This document shows positions 51,871 to 60,522 of a stretch of DNA of 64,000 nt, in pieces. Location: assembly GCA_046348545.1 (NCBI GenBank), contig JAXMEB010000005.1, positions 62,001 to 126,000 of the forward strand, written 5' to 3'. The position numbers and the translations under genes were made by a program. The stretch's first letter is position 1. Each line of letters starts with the position of its first letter. The notes beneath the pieces were generated by a model. The model was not told the origin of the DNA, ran no database searches, and was given only the letters and a program-made list of their open reading frames with translations. This DNA is from JAXMEB01 sp046348545. GTDB lineage: Bacteria; Pseudomonadota; Gammaproteobacteria; Berkiellales; Berkiellaceae.

Positions 51871-54266
51871 GCTCGCCTGCCAGATTTCAGTGCTTCTCTC
51901 GCCACAGCTTTAGTTAGTTCACGCACAACTTCTACATCTTGTGTTCTTACAGCATAACGATCACTACCCAGATTCAGAGTAAGCGTAGCAACTTGATGAG
52001 TAGATGCTGATACAGATGGGGTGCTTAACATTGGGACACTGGGTGGCACCAATCCTCCCGTTGCAAACTTAGGTAAGTTTAATTGGTTAAGCCTATTGAG
52101 CAAGCCTAACCCATAATGCTTGACCGCAGAGGCTCGCATAACAAACTCTCCGTGTGAAAGCCTAGCTAAGATTGAATCACTCATAGAGGTGCCTGGGCCT
52201 ACTATTAGTCCACCCCTGGCTTTCTTCTGAGGTGTTAAGATTTTATCTACTCTAGCATCAGCACCTTTATCATCGGGGATAACAATCGTTGGGATTTTAA
52301 TTGGATTGTGTGCAAGCCTTTCTTGAATAATACTTCTAATTGCATCTGCAGATTGAATTGCGCCCTCTTCGTCAAATGCTACACTAAGATGCTTTAACAA
52401 TTCTGCATCTGCTTTAATTTGTGTTATTTTTTCACGAACACTCAGCAAAACAGCTTCTTGCTTTTGAATCTCAGCTTGGACAACATTATCTGCTATCTGT
52501 GCTGTAGCATTTGCCTGCTCTGTTAAATACGATTTAGTGATAGTACCAGTCTGAGCTATTGTTTGAATGACTTCTTTAGCTTGGTTCACGGCTTTAAATG
52601 CCTGGTCTGTATCTCCAGATTTAAGAGCAGCTCGTGCGGCATCCTGAGCAGACACAATATCTAATACAGTTAAATCCTCTGCGGTCTTCTTTGGTGGCGC
52701 ATTAATTTCATCAACTAGATCTTTAAATTCTTTTGCGATTGTTTTGCGCTTTTCTTTAATAGCGATAAGTTTGTTATTGGCGTCATCGTAAGCTTTGAGT
52801 TGTTCCGAGATATTTTGCTTGAGCTTTACTGTTTCTTCATTACGAATGGTGTTAACTAAATCGACATGCGACTTTTCAAGTGAGCTTCTTTGCGAAAATA
52901 TCTGACCGATTTCTTTTAGATTTTTTAGATACAGCCTATTTTCTTTCGCCGCGACCAATGCCACTTGACTTTGAAAGTCTTTTCTTGATTCTAAATTAAG
53001 CCGTGCCTGCCAGAATTGTTGAGCTGCCTTTAGTCTTTCTTGGTAGGAGAATTGCTCCTCTTTAGATAGCTGTTGGAATTGTTCTAAGCTTAAACGAGCG
53101 ACATTTGCTGATTGCTGATTGGTATTGATAATTGAACGCTGCGCTTCGACAAAAATTTCAACATCTTTCTTTATATCTAATTGTGCCTTTAAGAGGGACA
53201 GCCCTTCAACGAGGGTACCAATGGCAAGGCCAATGCCTATCCCTTTGAGCGCTTTGCTTACTAATGTTATGGAAGATACAAAACCCGAACCTGAGGCTGT
53301 AGCGACAATAAAAGCTCTAGATGAAAGTAACAATCCTTCAGCAAAAGACGCAAGCTTAATGCCAATCACTACCTTACCTAAAAAGATAAATGAATCTTTC
53401 ATCTCCACCAACTGGGCTATGAAGCTTTTGATTGAAGGAATAGCTCCGATCACTCTTTGGCTAAAATTAATAACAATCGGTGCCAGTTGCACGAAAGCGG
53501 AGACAACTTGAGCTTTGATAATGGCGGCGAGAGTGTCTAGTTGGTCTGCTGCCTTTTCTGAATTACGCAATAAACTTTCATTAATGACTATGCCGAGAAC
53601 CTGAGCTTGCTTGCGATATTGATCGAGCCCTTTAGCACCCTGGCCTAGTAGCAAGTTCAGCGTAGCCCCTTCTCGGCCAAACAACGCTGTAGCCACTGCT
53701 GCCCTCTCTGATTGTGACTGCATGCCTGCCAATGCATCAGCCACATCATTAAGCACAGACTCTGAACTTCGAAACGATCCATCTGCATTCAAAACGGAAA
53801 TGCCCAACTCTCTATAGGTTGCGGCTGCAGTGCCAGTGCCATTTGCTGCTTCGCCAATTCGTTTGGTGAACTGAGCCAGAGAAGCTTCGAGTTTCTGAGT
53901 TGGAATTCCAGCCTGGGAAGCAGCAAAGCGCAGCTCTTGAAGTGAATCGGTAGTTACTCCCAGCTTATCGGCCGTCTTAGCCGTGCTATCAGCCACATCC
54001 AGCATGCGTTTGCCAAGCAGACCTATTCCCGTTGCCACCCCTCCCAATACTGTGAGCTGTTTCGCTGTCTGCTTTAGAGATAACGAAAAGCGTTCTGCGC
54101 CACCCGACATGCCATTGAAATTGTCCCGAATTCGGTTAGACTGCAGCTTTGAAGCGCTACCCATTTGTCGAAAACGAGCAGAAAAATCTTGTTCCGCTGC
54201 ACGAATCGAGGCTGAAAAGGCTGAAGTATCGGCAGTAAGGATTAAGCTAACATTAGATTGATTCAT
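51867..54266 (-). CDS. Tail tape measure protein
   Basis: 799 residues, by far the longest tail gene. Long coiled-coil segments (residues about 370-640), a hydrophobic GAIPSIKSFIAQLVEMKDS region and FIVATASGSGFVSSITLVSK, and a start like other tape measures (SAFSASIRAAEQDFSARFRQ, MLDVADSTAKTADKLGVTTD). It sets tail length and crosses into the host on infection. The C-terminal KKARGGLIVGPGTSMSDSIL motif is also common in this family. Confidence 0.9.
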   Translation of the reverse strand: MNQSNVSLILTADTSAFSASIRAAEQDFSARFRQMGSASKLQSNRIRDNFNGMSGGAERFSLSLKQTAKQLTVLGGVATGIGLLGKRMLDVADSTAKTADKLGVTTDSLQELRFAASQAGIPTQKLEASLAQFTKRIGEAANGTGTAAATYRELGISVLNADGSFRSSESVLNDVADALAGMQSQSERAAVATALFGREGATLNLLLGQGAKGLDQYRKQAQVLGIVINESLLRNSEKAADQLDTLAAIIKAQVVSAFVQLAPIVINFSQRVIGAIPSIKSFIAQLVEMKDSFIFLGKVVIGIKLASFAEGLLLSSRAFIVATASGSGFVSSITLVSKALKGIGIGLAIGTLVEGLSLLKAQLDIKKDVEIFVEAQRSIINTNQQSANVARLSLEQFQQLSKEEQFSYQERLKAAQQFWQARLNLESRKDFQSQVALVAAKENRLYLKNLKEIGQIFSQRSSLEKSHVDLVNTIRNEETVKLKQNISEQLKAYDDANNKLIAIKEKRKTIAKEFKDLVDEINAPPKKTAEDLTVLDIVSAQDAARAALKSGDTDQAFKAVNQAKEVIQTIAQTGTITKSYLTEQANATAQIADNVVQAEIQKQEAVLLSVREKITQIKADAELLKHLSVAFDEEGAIQSADAIRSIIQERLAHNPIKIPTIVIPDDKGADARVDKILTPQKKARGGLIVGPGTSMSDSILARLSHGEFVMRASAVKHYGLGLLNRLNQLNLPKFATGGLVPPSVPMLSTPSVSASTHQVATLTLNLGSDRYAVRTQDVEVVRELTKAVAREALKSGRRA

Positions 54267-54286
54267 TTTTACAAAGGGCGAAATAG

Positions 54287-54565
54287 ATGAAGATTTTTAA
54301 ACTTATTCCGATTAAAGAAAATTTTTCTCACCCAGATTGGAAATATAGTGATAAACAAAATGTAATTTTAGACATCAGAGCAGATTCTGAAATAAATGCA
54401 AGAAATTTAGCTTTTGGAAAATATGGTAAGCCCGCTATAGTACGCTCATTGAATCAGGCAACTCAACGTTCACCCTGGATAAAGCCAGAACTGGTAAAAT
54501 GTGTGGAGGTGGGTAATGATAATAGTTCTGTTGAAGAAATAATCAACATTGAAAACATGCCCTAA
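54287..54565 (+). CDS. Plus-strand accessory gene inside the tail operon
   Basis: 92 residues (MKIFKLIPIKENFSHPDWKY), preceded by an AAGGG site. The only credible plus-strand gene in the prophage. Soluble, no known domain. It lies between the tail chaperone and tape measure genes, opposite to phage transcription, which is the usual layout of a moron gene. Its stop is two bases from the end of the frameshifted chaperone. Confidence 0.6.
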   Translation: MKIFKLIPIKENFSHPDWKYSDKQNVILDIRADSEINARNLAFGKYGKPAIVRSLNQATQRSPWIKPELVKCVEVGNDNSSVEEIINIENMP

Positions 54566-54566
54566 T

Positions 54567-54988
54567 TTATTTTATTTGTGCAAAAAAGCTCCAAGCATAA
54601 TCCCACACATTGACATGCCCTCGCTCAATCAGGGCGAGGCAATTCTTCTCTAAGCGGCAGAGGCATTCTTGGGTACTAATCCGAGAAGCCTTTGCCTCAT
54701 GCCGAAAAAATCAGGATTAAGCACCTTACAACGTTTTATAATGACTTGAAGCTCAGCAGGTGTAAATTCGTCAATTTGCTCTCTCTCTAAATCTGACATG
54801 CGAAGCAAATCACTGAGACCAATTTCTTCGAACAAACCTTGGTCGAGCGCGGTCGTGATCATGCTTAGATTGTCATTTGCTTTTTCTTTTTCAATCATGT
54901 CCATCATCCAATGACGAACCTCTGCAACAGTAAGTTCTTTGATGGTGACTTGAATCCCATTAATTGTAATTTTATCTTCTTTTCTCAT
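54567..54988 (-). CDS. Tail-assembly chaperone with programmed -1 frameshift product
   Basis: The zero frame (54988-54650) encodes 112 residues starting MRKEDKITINGIQVTIKELT, like gpG-type chaperones. Near its end is a T TTT TTC slippery heptamer (54710-54704). Shifting back one base there continues the protein about 46 residues to a stop at 54567 and yields ALIERGHVNVWDYAWSFF, the GH and YxWxxF pattern of gpT-like extensions. The full fusion is about 140 residues. It lies immediately upstream of the tape measure gene, as in lambda G/GT. Chaperones of this kind coat the tape measure during tail assembly. Confidence 0.8.
54704..54710 (-). promoter_or_regulatory. Slippery heptamer T TTT TTC for -1 frameshifting
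   Basis: Reads GAT TTT TTC in the zero frame at codons 93-95 of the chaperone gene. It matches X XXY YYZ. A downstream stimulating structure was not identified by eye. Confidence 0.75.
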
Positions 54989-54989
54989 T

Positions 54990-55721
54990 TTACTGCTCCA
55001 TTTCTACTTTAAAGAAGCGGCTAATTCCTGCACCAGTTTTGGTATTATCTGATAGCGCAGTACCGGTCATTTCAATGCTACCAAATTCATCCCCTAAAAA
55101 AGAAAGTGTTGCAGCTGGCGTAAATTTAACACGGTGTACTTCAAGCACTACCTTTTTACCTGATTGCGCTTCATTCAAACCATCAAATACAAAGCGATAC
55201 TCATTACCGGAATTGACTAAAGCTTGAATCACATTCGTCGCGCCATACTGATAATCCACTGTAACGGCTGTATTATCTAATATGCTGCCAGTTGCTAACA
55301 CAAAAATGCCAGAATTTAGAATCTCATAGTCAATGCCTTGCTGATAAACAATATTACTGATGTCATCGGTCACCCCAATGTTGCTGATGTGGCTATTCTG
55401 AAAACGAGTGAGATTATTCTTAAACAAGGTATGCGGTTCGTTTGTTACGTTTCCCGCTGCACGGACATTGGCTTCGCCAAATACTGCGAGCGATAAGTTT
55501 TCAGGGGAGTAATCAAATAAATTTAAGGCTACTTCCACTTTATCGATGCGAGATAGCGAGTTTGCAATGCCGCCACCTGCTTGTGTGAAATCTTTTAGTT
55601 CTTTAGTCTCTTCCGTAAACGATAATTCCACCTTGTCACTATTACCAACAAACCGGAGCCTTTGGTCGCCACGGCGTGCTAAAAATACTTTACCTTTACC
55701 TATATAGCTATATTCGGCCAT
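54990..55721 (-). CDS. Major tail tube protein
   Basis: 243 residues. It opens MAEYSYIGKGKVFLARRGDQ and contains VELSFTEETKELKDFTQAGG and KVEVALNLFDYSPENLSLAV, a pattern shared by tail tube proteins of lambda-like siphophages. One base separates it from the chaperone gene. It polymerises around the tape measure. Confidence 0.85.
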   Translation of the reverse strand: MAEYSYIGKGKVFLARRGDQRLRFVGNSDKVELSFTEETKELKDFTQAGGGIANSLSRIDKVEVALNLFDYSPENLSLAVFGEANVRAAGNVTNEPHTLFKNNLTRFQNSHISNIGVTDDISNIVYQQGIDYEILNSGIFVLATGSILDNTAVTVDYQYGATNVIQALVNSGNEYRFVFDGLNEAQSGKKVVLEVHRVKFTPAATLSFLGDEFGSIEMTGTALSDNTKTGAGISRFFKVEMEQ

Positions 55722-56157
55722 TGTTTACCCCTTTCATGATTTGTTCTAAATAAGTAACCTTAAATTTAACCTGCACGCTGCCAATGCGTGAGCCTTCGTC
55801 AGGTTGGTTCATCTCATGCCCTTCATATTCGAGCGTGAAGTGATACTCTTGGCTTAATAAAGCGCGCTTAACGTCAGAGGCTAGCAGGTAAAGAGTTTTT
55901 ATCTGGCTGAGTTCGATGTATCCTTCAATTTTGATGTTAATCACTTGTTTGAAACTGCAACCTTTAAAATCTACTAGAGATTCATCTGTCACAAACAAAG
56001 ATAGCGCAGGATATTTTTCGATTTCTCTAAAATCAAACCATTGCCTCGAATGAAAGACATTTAAGCCCGCATCGGTATGATAACTATTTTTGATGCGTAT
56101 CTCTTTGAGAGCTGCAATAAGTGTTTCAGCAATACTATAGGCACTTAGCTCAAACAT
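55708..56157 (-). CDS. Prophage tail-completion type protein
   Basis: 149 residues from the ATG at 56157 (MFELSAYSIAETLIAALKEI), chosen because AGG lies nearby and it overlaps the upstream stop by eight bases; longer starts run into that gene. Position just before the tail tube suggests a tail terminator (gpU-like). Motif evidence is weak. Confidence 0.65.
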   Translation of the reverse strand: MFELSAYSIAETLIAALKEIRIKNSYHTDAGLNVFHSRQWFDFREIEKYPALSLFVTDESLVDFKGCSFKQVINIKIEGYIELSQIKTLYLLASDVKRALLSQEYHFTLEYEGHEMNQPDEGSRIGSVQVKFKVTYLEQIMKGVNNGRI

Positions 56158-56443
56158 CTTTCTTGACCTGAAGGACAGCAATGACTTCATCTTCAGCATG
56201 AACTGATGTCACCGTATAGATGTGATTGTTTAATTCAATTTGGTCATCTCGTCTGGGAATAGGAATCGTTTCAAGCAGTACTGAAATGAACGTGACCATT
56301 TCTGCTGCATGCGAATCATAACCTGCTGCCTCATCCTTCCACCCTGTATCTAGAAATACTTGGCACGATTTTACCTTTCCACAAGAATCATAATAAAGTG
56401 CAGGCAGTCCAAACTGAAACAATGGGGCTAAACCGAGATTCAT
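56150..56443 (-). CDS. Prophage hypothetical, head-tail connector region
   Basis: 97 residues; the end (DQIELNNHIYTVTSVHAEDE) resembles gpZ or head-closure-type small proteins by position and beta content. Overlaps both neighbours by a few bases. Confidence 0.6.
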   Translation of the reverse strand: MNLGLAPLFQFGLPALYYDSCGKVKSCQVFLDTGWKDEAAGYDSHAAEMVTFISVLLETIPIPRRDDQIELNNHIYTVTSVHAEDEVIAVLQVKKDV

Positions 56444-56727
56444 GAATTTCTCACCAATATAGGCATTAGCCCCTCTAATATTTGACCTTGATTCGTTTCT
56501 ACCAGCATTAAAATACGATAATCGGTTTGATTAACACCTTCAGACAAAGTCAATTGAATAAACTTTGCCTGCGAAGGAAGGTAATAAGGTTTAAATTGCA
56601 ATAACCCTACAGGTGCTATCTCAATGCTAATGACGCTTTGTATCCATTCTGATTCTGCTAACATGCGGCTAAAATCAACTCGATAGTGCCTTATTTCCCG
56701 AGGATGCTTAATTAAAGGCTTTGGCAT
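56440..56727 (-). CDS. Prophage hypothetical, head-tail connector region
   Basis: 95 residues (MPKPLIKHPREIRHYRVDFS). Similar small beta-sandwich proteins lie between capsid and tail genes in many siphophages. No motif. One base overlap with the upstream gene. Confidence 0.6.
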   Translation of the reverse strand: MPKPLIKHPREIRHYRVDFSRMLAESEWIQSVISIEIAPVGLLQFKPYYLPSQAKFIQLTLSEGVNQTDYRILMLVETNQGQILEGLMPILVRNS

Positions 56728-57455
56728 TAAACAGTTAGGCCTGCTTCTCTTAACGTCACGAACGTATTTTGCGCTAAATCGCCCGCATTGAGGGTTAACT
56801 TTAACCAGATGCCTTGCGCACTTTGCGGTAAGTGATTACCGATTGTTTTTGGAGCAGTGTCAAAGGTGTACCCTGCTGGCATAGTATTTCGGTTACTTGT
56901 GGTATCGGTTCCATTTAAGGAATGCTCGAGTGCAAATTCAATCTTGCCACTTGGATCGAGTGTTTTACTAACCTGCGCTTGGGTCAAAGCAAGAGAAAGA
57001 TGATTATTTCTCATAAATATTTTTTCAAAATACAGTTTATTAACCCCTCCTGGGACATCGGCGGCCACATTGAAGAAGGGCCTACGAATTTGATTCACAC
57101 TTGGGGGTAGTTTCATAAGCACCTCCCCACTTAGCTCACGCACAGTAATTGTGCCACTATGGGTCATGGCCTGGACTTTGAGCACCGTATTTAGCACATG
57201 CTGAGTGACGACTGGGGTGGTACCGTTTAAGGACACGCCTTGAGTGATAACAACGCCTGCCGTATCACGCCCTGTGATGATGACCGTCCCGCTATCTGAC
57301 AGATTATCTGAGACAAATTCGACTAAGCCTGCAGGATTAATATCGGTAAAACTAATTTGGGTTGTTAAATCTACCCCGCCTCCTACTTGGCTTGTGTCAT
57401 CTTCAGGCATCATTAGAGAGCCGTATAAAACAATGTCTTCTGGCATAACAGGCAT
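56727..57455 (-). CDS. Prophage structural protein, unknown role
   Basis: 242 residues, beta-rich with repeated TITGRDTAGVVITQG-like strands. Probably virion structural or a fibre-type protein. Lies nine bases after the 380-residue gene. Confidence 0.65.
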   Translation of the reverse strand: MPVMPEDIVLYGSLMMPEDDTSQVGGGVDLTTQISFTDINPAGLVEFVSDNLSDSGTVIITGRDTAGVVITQGVSLNGTTPVVTQHVLNTVLKVQAMTHSGTITVRELSGEVLMKLPPSVNQIRRPFFNVAADVPGGVNKLYFEKIFMRNNHLSLALTQAQVSKTLDPSGKIEFALEHSLNGTDTTSNRNTMPAGYTFDTAPKTIGNHLPQSAQGIWLKLTLNAGDLAQNTFVTLREAGLTV

Positions 57456-57464
57456 GCTGCTTCC

Positions 57465-58604
57465 TTAATGAAATTTCAGGCGATTAAATGAGTTGGCCGG
57501 TATTAACCAATGACTCTTTTGTTCTGGTACCCACCAAATTTCTGTTTCATAGTTTGCTGCCTCTCCTTGCCATTCAATGGGGATAACAATATCTGCAATC
57601 ACATTGAGCCAATTACCAAAGTAAATCGGTATCGCATAATGTTGATTAACCTTATTGAGCCATGCATAGGTGCAGCTTTGGTGGGCGTGAACTGGATTTA
57701 AGTTCTGAAGGTTAAGAATGCTTTCACTCAATAGTGGGCTCTTCCAACTAAGCTGTATGGGTACTTCATGAACTTGTGCCTGAGTTGAGGATAGGGGCAG
57801 ATTCTTTTCAGATTGTGCTTTTTTTAACCAATTGAAGCGAGTAAATCCGTCTTGATTTAGTCTTTTTAAAAATGAAATGGGTAGTTGAAATGCTTTTTCA
57901 ATAATTTTTTTAGAATTTACTAAAGTTCTACGCTTTCTCTTGGAGCGAAATAGCTTCTCTTGATTGAGGAGTTGAATAAATGTATCGGATGTATCGAGCG
58001 CGAAGCCACACTCATTTAATTTTCCTTTGAAAGGTGTCCTGGAGTTATATCGAATGTATTCTCTTTGACCTGCCCAAAGACCAAATGTGGATGCAGGCCG
58101 CATGAATGCTCCCATCACTCGGCGACCAAGATAACGACCATTGACCCAAAAATCGATATTTTTATCCTGACATCGTCCAACTAGTCGATAACGCTGATTT
58201 GGAGCATATCCTGTTTGATCAAAGCTATACGTGGCTTGAGCGCCTACCCTGAATGACAACATGCCACTGGCAGCTTGCCACGTAAACTGGGCATTGCATG
58301 AGAAGTCTTGTGCGTCACGCCCAAAATGACCATAGATATGCTGCTCATCTGTCTTGTCGCCAACAATAACATCTGCCCACATGGTAAATCGTGGACCATA
58401 GAACTGCGGACGATGCCCAAAGTCGAGATAGCCTGTGACGCCATCAAAGACGATGGCAGGCTTTTGTGACACCCCCCACTTCGCTTGATTCAAGCTCAAC
58501 CACTGCGCTTGAGCCCTATCCCAAACAGAACCCGAGCGCTCAAGGAGTGTGGCAATCGAGAGAATCTGATGGCGAAGCAGGATATCTGCGTTAGCTCGAT
58601 TCAT
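57465..58604 (-). CDS. Prophage protein with a LamG/concanavalin-like domain
   Basis: 379 residues from the ATG at 58604 (MNRANADILLRHQILSIATL), chosen because AGGCGG precedes it and the overlap with the upstream gene is then only 14 bases. Residues about 55-165 read as a LamG-like jelly roll (KPAIVFDGVTGYLDFGHRPQ, RYRLVGRCQDKNIDFWVNGR), which usually binds carbohydrate. Placement in the connector region is unusual for such a domain. Confidence 0.65.
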   Translation of the reverse strand: MNRANADILLRHQILSIATLLERSGSVWDRAQAQWLSLNQAKWGVSQKPAIVFDGVTGYLDFGHRPQFYGPRFTMWADVIVGDKTDEQHIYGHFGRDAQDFSCNAQFTWQAASGMLSFRVGAQATYSFDQTGYAPNQRYRLVGRCQDKNIDFWVNGRYLGRRVMGAFMRPASTFGLWAGQREYIRYNSRTPFKGKLNECGFALDTSDTFIQLLNQEKLFRSKRKRRTLVNSKKIIEKAFQLPISFLKRLNQDGFTRFNWLKKAQSEKNLPLSSTQAQVHEVPIQLSWKSPLLSESILNLQNLNPVHAHQSCTYAWLNKVNQHYAIPIYFGNWLNVIADIVIPIEWQGEAANYETEIWWVPEQKSHWLIPANSFNRLKFH

Positions 58605-58977
58605 GTACCGCCTGACGATAAGAAACCGTTGACGTAATAGAGCCACCGCTTGCATTGACGATAAGCACTTTAAATTCGGCCATATCTAATGCATCGATAG
58701 TCACATTACGCCGATAGGTTTTGTTTATAGAGAAAGGCAGCTCGAAGCCATAGGGATTGTCGGTCTCAACTTCATCACTGCCTTTAACATTTCTGACGAT
58801 ATATACTCTCGCCCCTGCTGTTGCCACACCGCTATAAGCCACCTCAACACATACTTCAGTCACTTCTTTATTATTACTACTGATAGCCTGAGTCTTAAGA
58901 TTTGCATTATTTGCAATCGTGGCAGCATTGATGGATGTCAGTGTAAATTGAGCATCCCAAACAACATAGCTAGATAT
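58591..58977 (-). CDS. Prophage protein with a possible ATA start
   Basis: The frame TEVCVEVAYSGVATAGARVY is certain. It extends upstream of the first GTG (58863) through KTQAISSNN and SSYVVWDAQFTLTSINAATI back to a stop at 58983. The likeliest start by position is an ATA at 58977, with AGAG about eight bases upstream and an eight-base overlap with the preceding gene. No ATG, GTG or TTG is available in between. It encodes up to 128 residues. Structural role unknown. Confidence 0.55.
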   Translation of the reverse strand: MSSYVVWDAQFTLTSINAATIANNANLKTQAISSNNKEVTEVCVEVAYSGVATAGARVYIVRNVKGSDEVETDNPYGFELPFSINKTYRRNVTIDALDMAEFKVLIVNASGGSITSTVSYRQAVHESS

Positions 58978-59137
58978 CTTTCAACTCTTTTTTCTTCGGA
59001 TCTTTCACAGTAACCACCGTCACTACGTCCATTTCTATGAGTATCTTGGCTTCTTTTTCATCCATATCGAAAACAACACCTGGTGGATACACATTCGTTT
59101 CAGTCACAATGGTTTTAATGGGGTTTAACTTTATCAT
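58970..59137 (-). CDS. Small prophage protein after the capsid gene
   Basis: 55 residues: MIKLNPIKTIVTETNVYPPG, then VVFDMDEKEAKILIEMD. The pattern resembles short phage proteins of the PGxxFxLDExEAxxLI type found next to capsid genes. The start overlaps the capsid stop (TAATG). Confidence 0.7.
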   Translation of the reverse strand: MIKLNPIKTIVTETNVYPPGVVFDMDEKEAKILIEMDVVTVVTVKDPKKKELKDI

Positions 59138-60150
59138 TACACTGCCTTAATACTCATGAATGCATCGATTTGATGTGGAATAACCAAGGGTGCTGATTGC
59201 AACATGACAAATCGCACGGAAGGGTCTTGCTGCGTCCATGATTTGGGGAAATATGGAACCGCAGCGGTAGCATCCAAGTCATGGATTGCACCATAATGTC
59301 TTGCAGTACGAGCCGTATTAGCACCAATGATAATAGTATTGGCGGGTACCATGGGTTGTTCAACACCATTATCATCTAAGTACCATTCGTTATAGCTATA
59401 CAAATCAATATCATCGATGCTGCCCCAATATTTTGCCCCATTAGGGAGACTCTGCGGGTCAATTTGTCCAAGTTGAATCCGATAGTTGTCTAAGACTTTT
59501 TGAACTTTTTCATTATCGAGGAAAGCATTCAACACATCACGTCCCAGCACAGCCACCCGAGCCACTAGTCCTGAATCTTGAACAATCTTTTCCTGCCAAC
59601 GTCTTAAATCTCGAATGGGATTACTGGTCGCACTTGACCATAACGCACCGCTCGTTAAAATTTCCTGGTGGTCGGGACGCATTTGAAAGTCAATGATTTG
59701 ATTAACACCTTCGCCTTGGACATGAATTTTACCGGTGGTCAACGCTTGCGCTGCCATCCATTCTTCACGGCGGGTAATCATGTCTTGCAGCTCGCGTAAG
59801 TCTTCTCCAACCTTCTGCGCAGCTCTTTGGCTAGGACTAAATTCGCCTTGATAAATGGTATTGCCAGGAAGTCGTTTTAACATTTCCATTGCTGTACTGA
59901 CTTTTTTAGCTTTAATGTAGGGCGGCTTAAAAGTATCGGTATGGTAACCTTCATCAATTACTACAACACCCTCATGCATAGGCGCAACAAAAGGCGCTAG
60001 TTTCCTTTTACCTTTGATAATATCAATATCTACTACATCAGTATCCGACTGTCTGATGGTCGGGAAAAAAGTATCCAGCAAAAATGTTTTGGTAGGTACA
60101 GTTTGGTCTAATGCTTTTAACATCGTGCGAGTTTCAAATAAATCAATCAT
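59137..60150 (-). CDS. Major capsid protein (gpE-like)
   Basis: 337 residues, close to lambda gpE (341). Family motifs: VPTKTFLLDTFFPTIRQSDT near residue 18, VDIDIIKGKRKLAPFVAP, and YSYNEWYLDDNGVEQPMVPA in the C-terminal half. It builds the icosahedral shell with the decoration protein upstream, from which it is eight bases apart. Confidence 0.9.
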   Translation of the reverse strand: MIDLFETRTMLKALDQTVPTKTFLLDTFFPTIRQSDTDVVDIDIIKGKRKLAPFVAPMHEGVVVIDEGYHTDTFKPPYIKAKKVSTAMEMLKRLPGNTIYQGEFSPSQRAAQKVGEDLRELQDMITRREEWMAAQALTTGKIHVQGEGVNQIIDFQMRPDHQEILTSGALWSSATSNPIRDLRRWQEKIVQDSGLVARVAVLGRDVLNAFLDNEKVQKVLDNYRIQLGQIDPQSLPNGAKYWGSIDDIDLYSYNEWYLDDNGVEQPMVPANTIIIGANTARTARHYGAIHDLDATAAVPYFPKSWTQQDPSVRFVMLQSAPLVIPHQIDAFMSIKAV

Positions 60151-60158
60151 AAATTCTC

Positions 60159-60521
60159 CTAAACTGTCTCAGTAAGATAAATATTTAATATTCGCAAAAT
60201 ATGAGCAGCTGAAGTCGCTGTGTGTCCTGTGCCAAATGTAAGTGCAGTAGTATTAAACTGGCCTGAGAAATAACAAACACTCTCGATATCGCCTGAAGTC
60301 GCATCCACATCAGCACCTAGAATAGCAACAGGATTTTCAGAGCCGTTATTAGCGCCTGCGAGGCTTAACAAATATTTACCACTTGCTTGAACACGCCCCA
60401 ATAACGCGCCACGTTTAAGGATTTGACCTGTGGCAATCGTTATGCCTTTTGTTACGATTGGGAAATCTCCTGCAATCAAATTATCTTGCATGGATTGACC
60501 TATTGTTTTATATTCTGCCAT
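60159..60521 (-). CDS. Head decoration protein (gpD-like)
   Basis: 120 residues. TKGITIATGQILKRGALLGR and VAILGADVDATSGD match the gpD family, which stabilises the expanded capsid as trimers. It starts one base after the S49 protease gene. Confidence 0.85.
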   Translation of the reverse strand: MAEYKTIGQSMQDNLIAGDFPIVTKGITIATGQILKRGALLGRVQASGKYLLSLAGANNGSENPVAILGADVDATSGDIESVCYFSGQFNTTALTFGTGHTATSAAHILRILNIYLTETV

Positions 60522-60522
60522 C

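Noticed and set aside
53119..53511. Plus-strand frame of 130 codons
   Set aside because: Antisense shadow of the tape measure gene; low-complexity composition explained by the opposite strand.
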